In this document: positions 58,165-64,000 of the stretch, in pieces
Numbering within the stretch: the stretch's first letter is position 1
Layout of the letters: each line of letters starts with the position of its first letter
Assembly (NCBI GenBank): GCA_003342895.1
Contig: PTFA01000411.1
Location: 471,764 to 535,763 of the forward strand
Source: Casuarius casuarius
Taxonomy: Eukaryota; Chordata; Aves; Casuariiformes; Casuariidae
Direction: 5' to 3'
DNA: 64,000 bases
Program-made: the position numbers and the translations under genes
The notes under the pieces: model-generated
Databases searched by the model: none
What the model was told of the DNA's origin: nothing
Seen by the model: only the letters and a program-made list of their open reading frames with translations

Positions 58165-58412
58165 GAATCACAGAATAGTTGAGGTTGAAAAGGAGCTTGG
58201 AACATCGTCTAGTCCAATCCCCTGCTTGGAGCAGGGTCAGTAAGAGCAGGTTGCCCAAGGCCCTGTCCATTCGGGTTTTGAACATCTCCAGAAAAACTCT
58301 TTGGGCAGCCTGTTCCAGTGCTTGACCATCCTCACAGGGAAAACACTTTTTTTTTTTTTTTTAATGTTTAAGTGAAATTTCTTGTATTTTAATTTGTGCC
58401 TATTGCCTCTTG
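58165..58412 (-). mobile_element. CR1 LINE 3' fragment (minus strand)
   Basis: The plus strand reads GAATCACAGAATAGTTGAGG, then '..catcgtctagtccaatccc', '..gagcagggtcag', 'gagcaggttgcccaaggccc', 'cgggttttgaacatctcc', 'gggcagcctgttccagtgct', 'tgaccatcctcacag'. After an inserted T16 run (58347-58362) it continues 'aatgtttaag', 'ttcttgtattttaatttg', 'tgcctattgcctctt'. This is the reverse complement of the 3' end of avian chicken-repeat-1 elements, whose sense strand ends in ATTCTGTG-type repeats, here at the left edge. It is a 5'-truncated, non-functional copy of about 250 bp with no reverse transcriptase present. It is the strongest evidence that the DNA is avian. Confidence 0.95.
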
Positions 58413-60002
58413 GCAATAATAATATTCCTCATAAAAATAATTTGTATTCAATGTCTTGTCAGATTACATCAGTTCAATAATGCTTGTAATTTCCTGCAAA
58501 ATGAAGATTTTAACAAGGAAAGTGGCTGAATCAGGTTAAAAGTAATTTTGTTTGCAGAAACAACAATGTGGGTTAAGTATTTAAAAACTAATGTACGACA
58601 CTGAATAAGACTGCTTTCCGTTTTTTTTTTTTCTGTTTTCAGGTATGTTTTCTTTTTTGTTTTGTTTTTTTTCAGATAAGGGCTATCTTTGTGACCAAAG
58701 AATATCTTGTCTGGCCCTTGTTGTAAATTATTCTTCAGTGAGTATATTAGGTCATAAGCTTCAGTAGAGACAGGATGAGACTGTTCTGATTTTTAAGTCT
58801 TTGTCATAAAAAACTTGTGTGTGGCGGGGGGGAGGATGGAGAGTAATGGCAGTAAGACCTGGACCATCTTTCCCTCTTTCCCCATCTTCGTCATCCTTAA
58901 TTAACTTAAAATCACATTGGGCAATCCTCAAGTAATGTGCAAAAGTGACATCTCATAGATAGGAATTATAAGGGAACTTTCAGCTCCCCGGTGGGCATGT
59001 GCCTCAGCACTTCTCTGTGTGTAAGGCTGCCTAAAATCTCCTTTTGGCAGATGAAGGAAGAATGACTGGTTTTGCAACAGCTGAGATCAAATGATGGCAT
59101 ATCTATCATACGCTTTCCAAGATTAAGAGATACGTACACTGGGAAATAAACCGTGATGCGTTCTATCTCTTTCCACTGATTTGCTGCTGTAAGTTAGAAT
59201 TATCGTTATCAGCTGTAAAAGATGGAATACAGTAAAAGTTCAAACTGGTCGTAGGTGCTTTTCGCTTCAAATATTCCTATTGAAGTTCATGGCTGTCTTG
59301 GGGGGCGGGGGGGGAAGTGTGGTGTTCTCCTTCACCTGTGTAATAAAGAACAACTGTCAGAAGCACTCGGATGCTCTCGTGGTTTGGCACGCTGGTGGCC
59401 GCAGCGAAGCGCGCACCTCTTCCTGCTAAGTCTGTGTCCCCTCTGTGAGAGATGAGCTAACGCGCTCTTGGCAGGAGACAGCGCTTTTGTTCTGCTAAGA
59501 GTATCATCTTAGTTGTGGATGAATCTTGGAAAATACCAGCTGATTCTCCAGCACAATCAACTAATCTGTGTGAGAGACTGCAGGTAATACTATGGAACAT
59601 TTTTGCTGTTTTTGCAGTAACTAGCTGATCTTTCTTAGGAGGAATCCTTATGCTTATTTATTTATTTATTGTTCCTGGGGGTTTTCTTTGTACAAGCTAC
59701 TCTAGGGTTTTTTTTTTTTTTTTTAATGTAGTTACCTTTTTCTTGAGGCTGTTTTGCTGTCCGCCAGGAGCAATTGGAAAGTTGCTTCTGCCTAAACTTT
59801 AAGTAAGCCTCACAGATCCGTGTAAAATTGTATCTCTGTTCATTCTGGAAATGCAGAACCTCTTTGGGGTGTGCGTTCAGTCCTGTGGATGCTTGTTACC
59901 ATCACAGTCACTGTGAGTCAACATTTATTTAAGGATGTGATTTGACCAGCTAAAATGCATAGTAATACCTACGTACAATCTTAATTCAGGACGACCCTTA
60001 CT
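58413..60002. other. Intron-like non-coding DNA
   Basis: No supported gene. T-runs occur at 58620-58632 and 59707-59724. A G-rich tract (six G, C, eight G) lies at 59300-59314. A TTTATTTATTTATT stretch is at 59656-59669. Confidence 0.5.
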
Positions 60003-60140
60003 TTCGTCCCCTGTGCCTTGGGCCAGTAGATTTCAGACTCTGTCTACGTTCCGACATTTGGACATATTGGGTGCATGTTTAAATATGAAGAAGGTTGCGT
60101 GTAAGAGGTCATCCTAATCTCAGTGCTTTTAGGTAGACTG
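60003..60140 (+). repeat. Diverged direct repeat, copy 1
   Basis: It shares ordered blocks with 61468-61618: 'cagactctgtct', 'ggatgcatgttta'/'gggtgcatgttta', 'atatgaa..ggttg', 'aagaggtcatcctaatctc' versus 'aagaagtcatcctaatctc', and 'cttttaggtagactg'. Orientation is the same, and the copies lie about 1.47 kb apart. Identity is high at the right end and lower at the left. It is either a local duplication or two members of an unrecognised repeat family. Confidence 0.8.
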
Positions 60141-60454
60141 CTTTAGTACTGTAGTTGAAAGCTTGACTTTCTGCACGTCAGTCACGTTTATAAAGCCTGC
60201 GTAGAAGTGACTTGAAAGGATCCTGAAATGCCTTTTGCTTTTGGATGATGTGGCGTAGTATGAGTTATAATTGGTTTTCTTTGAGGTAAAGAACACAGGT
60301 CTGGATTCAGGAAACAAGTATGCTGAAGTAAGTGTAGATGGTTTGTAATAAATATTCCAAAGCTTGTTGACGGGAATGACTACTCTTATGTTTCCAACGC
60401 CCTGTCCCTGCCAGGCTAGTTTTCCAGTCTTTCCACAAGTTGGAGGGAATCTCC

Positions 60455-60715
60455 ATCCTTGCTGCTTTTTCCCGAGGGAACCTCGGGAGGTTCAGGGGGT
60501 ACCTGCAGTGCCTGGTCGAACCCCGGAGCCATGTCTCTTGCTTCTCGGTCTCCCCGCGCGGCTCCTCGCAAGCCGCCTCTCTGCAATCTCCTTAGCAACT
60601 CAGAGCACACCGGCAGCACAGAGCGGTGCAGCCCCCGGGGGCTGCAGGTCTCTATTTATAGGCGGTTGAGCCTGGATGAAAATTTCCAGAGCGCTCCGGT
60701 GAGACCTCTGCTGAA
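60455..60715. promoter_or_regulatory. Short CpG island (candidate alternative promoter)
   Basis: Roughly 15-20 CpG dinucleotides lie within about 260 bases, in a region otherwise poor in CpG. They include CCGCGCGGC and GAGCGCTCCGG. It lies about 56 kb downstream of the main island and contains the candidate coding exon at 60531-60698. It is the sharpest isolated CpG cluster outside the main island. Confidence 0.45.
60531..60698 (+). CDS. Candidate alternative first coding exon, 56 codons
   Basis: An ATG in fair Kozak context (GGAGCCATGT, G at -3) opens a frame starting MSLASRSPRAAPRKPPLCNL. It ends ...IYRRLSLDENFQSAP at 60698, exactly where a good splice donor CCG|GTGAGA begins, in phase 0. 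The frame continues open past the donor to a stop at about 60851. The peptide is serine/arginine/proline-rich, like many disordered N-termini, and RRLS matches a basophilic-kinase (PKA-type) site. The protein is not identified. The chosen start is the first ATG within the CpG cluster in this frame. Confidence 0.35.
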
Positions 60716-61467
60716 AAACTTACAGGTCCTGCTAGAGGACCTGGCTTGGTGCTATATTTCAAAGCCCTGCCTTCGCAGAGTGCTCAACCTCGGCTATAAA
60801 CCACATTTGTTCCAATACATAGCAAGGATTTGCTGTTTATATAGCTACTAATTAACCTTTCAAGAATCATCTTCTCTGTGACCCAGGTTAGGAAGCGAAA
60901 TGCAGGTGCAAAAACAACAGCCTGTGGTAATACCGTGTTGTAACAGGCAAAGTCTCAAGCATGATGCCTTGTCTGTGGTTTTCTTATTTCAGGGATACAG
61001 CCTAGAGAAATCCTAAGAAAAAAAAAAGAGAGAGAGGAAAACACTTTTTTTTCCTGAGCTTTGTGGTTAGCTTTTTTAATTATGTTTCTTCAGGTTGAAT
61101 TCTACATTGAAAACAAGATTTAATCACTGGTTATGTTGCTTAGCGCTGCTCGGCAAAGGTTTATTGATTCAGCATTTCCCTTAGTCATGTGACAGAAATG
61201 AAGTAGAGGATGTGTGGTCATGCTAAGAGCGAGTGGGATTGCTGAACAAATCAAGGATGATCCATTAAAGCAGGGGGATCCATAAAGATGGGAGACACCT
61301 ATGTTGATGAACTCTGTGTATGCTGACCTAAACTGCATGAGACCCAGGGAATAATGTAGAGCTGCTGATAGTGCCTCTTGTAGGTGACTCTAAGGAGCTT
61401 TTTGGAGAGCCTAAAGTTACCTTAACTAGTTTTCTGAGAATTTCATACTTTTCTGCCTTTTCTACCT
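60716..61467. other. Non-coding DNA between the two direct repeat copies
   Basis: No gene recognised. It has an A-rich run followed by GAGAGAGAGG at about 61017-61037. Otherwise it is unremarkable intron-like sequence. Confidence 0.5.
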
Positions 61468-61618
61468 TTCATCCCCCGTGTCTTGGGGCAGGGGATTCCA
61501 GACTCTGTCTCCATTCAGACCTTATCTGGCCAAGGTAAAGGTACTGGATGCATGTTTAGATATGAAAAGGGTTGGGTATAAGAAGTCATCCTAATCTCGG
61601 TTCTTTTAGGTAGACTGT
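61468..61618 (+). repeat. Diverged direct repeat, copy 2
   Basis: Partner of 60003-60140. It carries about 13 extra bases near the middle ('tggccaaggtaaagg' region) relative to copy 1. Similarity stops abruptly after 'aggtagactg' in both copies, which gives a shared right boundary. Confidence 0.8.
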
Positions 61619-64000
61619 TAAAATGAGGGAAAGGCTAAAAGGATAATAGAAGACCTCCACAGGGCAGTGACTTTTTCTTCTCTTTTGTCCTTGTATCTGA
61701 ACCTTGGGTGCCAGGGAGACAGCTAGTGTGCCCTGATCCTAGGGTTTCCCTCCCAGCTTTCCCTCGTATCCTGGATTCCTTGCTGATGGCTGATAATGGG
61801 AAAAGGCTTGGAGGAAATGTCATTCTGCTTTTAAAATACTCTTTGGTGTCTCGGAGTCATCACTGGAATTGTTCTCCTGGATCCCGTGGCTAGAAAATCA
61901 TTTGTATCTTAGACTGCAGGAGCATGGGCAATCCAAAGCACCACTTAACCCACTCCAGGTGATAGGAATCTCTGTGTGGAATTATGTCCTTTTGTGTGTG
62001 CTCGTGGGGGGAGAAGGAGCTCTATGTGCGACAAGGACTTGGGGAGGTGAAGGCATGCGCTGTATAGGCAGGCTGATTGACAGCCCAGCTGGTGCAGATC
62101 AGTAATTGGAAATGCATTGCACATAAATCTTCTAGTACTTATCGTGAGACATGGGAAGGAGACTATCTAAGCTCTGAAGCACTTAACTCTTTCGGGGCCA
62201 TCTGGTAAGATGTTTGGCTTTCAAAGTAGTAAGACTGTTCGAGTATTTCTCTTTAAAGACTTTGGTTTTTAAGTTGTAGCGAGAAGAATGCTGGTGAAGG
62301 GAAAAGCCACCATGTGCTCCAACTGATAGGATTTAGGTGAACAGCCTTAAATATTTAATGTTTATTTCTTCTATAGTGTGGCCCCAGATTGTCTTGGAAA
62401 ATTCATCTTCATATTGATGGTTGAACACATTTTGTCTTTACAAAATGCATCTTGCACGTGTTGCCTGCCAATTTCATGTCCGATTTACCTGATTTGTGTC
62501 TCCACATTGGTGGGCTTATTGTATGTTTGTCCTTGTGCCAACAGACTCTGCAACTGTATTTTAAGAGGTCTGTTCATGTCTAAATATTTATATTCTTCTC
62601 CATGAGGCTAAGACTGATTGTATGCACTAGCAACTTTGTCCCTGTGCCCTCTTCTTCCCCCAGTCCAAGTGTGTTTTTGGTTCATTTTCCTCCTTGCTTG
62701 CTTTCACTGTGCAGTTTTTCGAATGTTTAATTGGTTTCTGGTGACCACATTTTTTCTCATTTATTTTGGTCTGCCTCTGTACTGTTGCACGCATATTTGT
62801 CTCTCCATTAATGTCAATGTGAATTACAGACGAAAAGCTAAGAGCGGATAAATTAGTAACCACGCAAAATGGAAGGCGGCATTTAACTTTCTAAATTATT
62901 TGTGTGGGCACAGGACGACTAATGAGTACCTGAGAGTCGGAACGAATGGGCAGCAGCAGCGTGCCAGCCCCGGGGTGTTGACGTGGTTTGCAGTGCCGAG
63001 GCTGGTGGTGGTGGTGGGGCAATGTAGCTATACCAGGTCCGGTCTGGTTTTTAACACCCACTCTCCTGGGAGTCATGGGGAGCTGTGAGGAAGTGCTGAT
63101 TGTGGTTTCGGAGCCAAAAAAACATGGTTGCTGCAGCTTCAGTCCTGGTAGTAGAGGTAGTTACACAACAAACAGAAGACTGAATCGTCTAAATCTCGGT
63201 ACATTATGGACTGAAACTTCTCTCAACCCTTAAAATTTTATAAAAATATCTGGAATGGTATTTCTCACTGAAAAATCACAGTGTTTGGATTAAAGGCTTC
63301 CTTCAAGATGGGCCATGTTCTCTGCTTCACTGCCTGTGGTAACATTTTATTCAGTTATGTCAGGAGAAAACCCTTTGTCTTGAACTGAACAGCTTCTGCT
63401 TTCCTTGCCGTGCCTTGCAGAAGCATTACAAGAGGCTTCTTTAAAGGGAAGCACTTGGCTACTTTCTAAGCTCACTTTCAAAGTACTCTGAATTAATTAT
63501 AAATGAGTAAAGCAGCCTGGCTCTTGATTACACAGTTGCCCATCCTGGATTCCCTGTAATGAAACGTAAGCTGACCCAATCAGAGGAAACTGGGAGGTAC
63601 ATTTTCTCCCTATCTTATGATCTGAGCTATTCTCAGATCTACTGTCCTGATTTCTTTCAGGCTGCAGTCCTGTCAGCCTTAAGTTTCCTCCCCTTCCTCC
63701 CTGCTATCCTCTTTTTATTAGGCTCTCTTTTGGCTTTTCTTATCATGTCCGTATCCTGTTATAATTTCCATTAAAAGTAGTTAACATGCATTGATATAGT
63801 GTCTTTTGTGCTAAACTAACCCAGTGCATTTTATTTATTTAAAGGATTCTAAGTGCCTGTAGTGTCTAAGTGTTTGACAAACACATAAAAATACACAGAA
63901 GCCAAGCACTTAGCTGCTCCGAGAGGATGGGTTCCCTACTGCCTCTTCCAGGAATGTCCATGAACCCAATTACTCATGTAGTGTGCAGTTTAGTAACAAT
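61619..64000. other. Intron-like non-coding right end
   Basis: No supported gene up to the window edge. It contains (TGG)n at 63003-63018. Plus-strand frames of 70-80 codons near 62378-62851 are hydrophobic because the DNA is T-rich and are considered chance. The window ends without an exon, so the gene, if present, continues beyond it or is not here. Confidence 0.5.

Noticed and set aside
63781..63900. Possible SINE or L2 tail (catgcattgatatagtgtct)
   Set aside because: Similarity to known tails is too weak to assign by eye.
1..64000. CRISPR arrays, prokaryotic operons, phage or viral genes, rRNA genes
   Set aside because: No regularly spaced repeats, no Shine-Dalgarno-linked gene clusters and no rRNA-like segments; the DNA is plainly vertebrate nuclear.

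Overview
This is vertebrate, almost certainly avian, nuclear DNA. The best single clue is one recognisable retrotransposon, the 3' end of a CR1 LINE on the minus strand (58165-58412), with the wording typical of bird CR1 copies. A sparse set of very old CORE-SINE/MIR-like remnants, low overall repeat density and CpG islands with a sequencing gap in the most GC-rich one also fit a bird. There are no bacterial, phage, viral or organellar genes, no operons and no CRISPR array. No complete protein-coding gene can be recognised, and the many short ORFs look like chance readings of non-coding DNA.

Layout. From 1 to about 3.3 kb is AT-rich non-coding flank with one conserved-looking block and one MIR-like SINE. 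From about 3.3 to 5.2 kb lies a strong CpG island containing a 196-base run of N (3938-4133). It looks like the promoter and first exon of a gene reading rightward, and the 44 bases after the gap read openly up to a good splice donor. A possible second exon is at 5770-5954. From about 6 to 60 kb I see only intron-like or intergenic DNA. It holds homopolymers, microsatellites, old SINE pieces, several AT-rich blocks dense in POU/homeodomain/SOX-like words that resemble developmental enhancers, one exon-like segment (24913-25019) and three GC-rich patches (about 27.0-27.5, 43.0-44.2 and 53.4-53.9 kb). A second, short CpG-dense island at 60.45-60.72 kb holds a 56-codon open segment that starts at an ATG in a fair Kozak context and ends exactly at a splice donor. 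It is the best candidate for an alternative promoter and first coding exon. Two diverged direct copies of a roughly 140-bp sequence flank that island (60003-60140 and 61468-61618).

Interpretation. The simplest reading is the 5' part of one large plus-strand gene: main promoter at the gapped island, a very long first intron rich in possible enhancers, and perhaps a downstream alternative promoter near 60.5 kb. Strand composition mildly supports this: T is in slight excess over A to the right of the island but not to the left, as expected for plus-strand transcription. I could not name the gene. Without homology searches or RNA data, the exon and enhancer calls are hypotheses.
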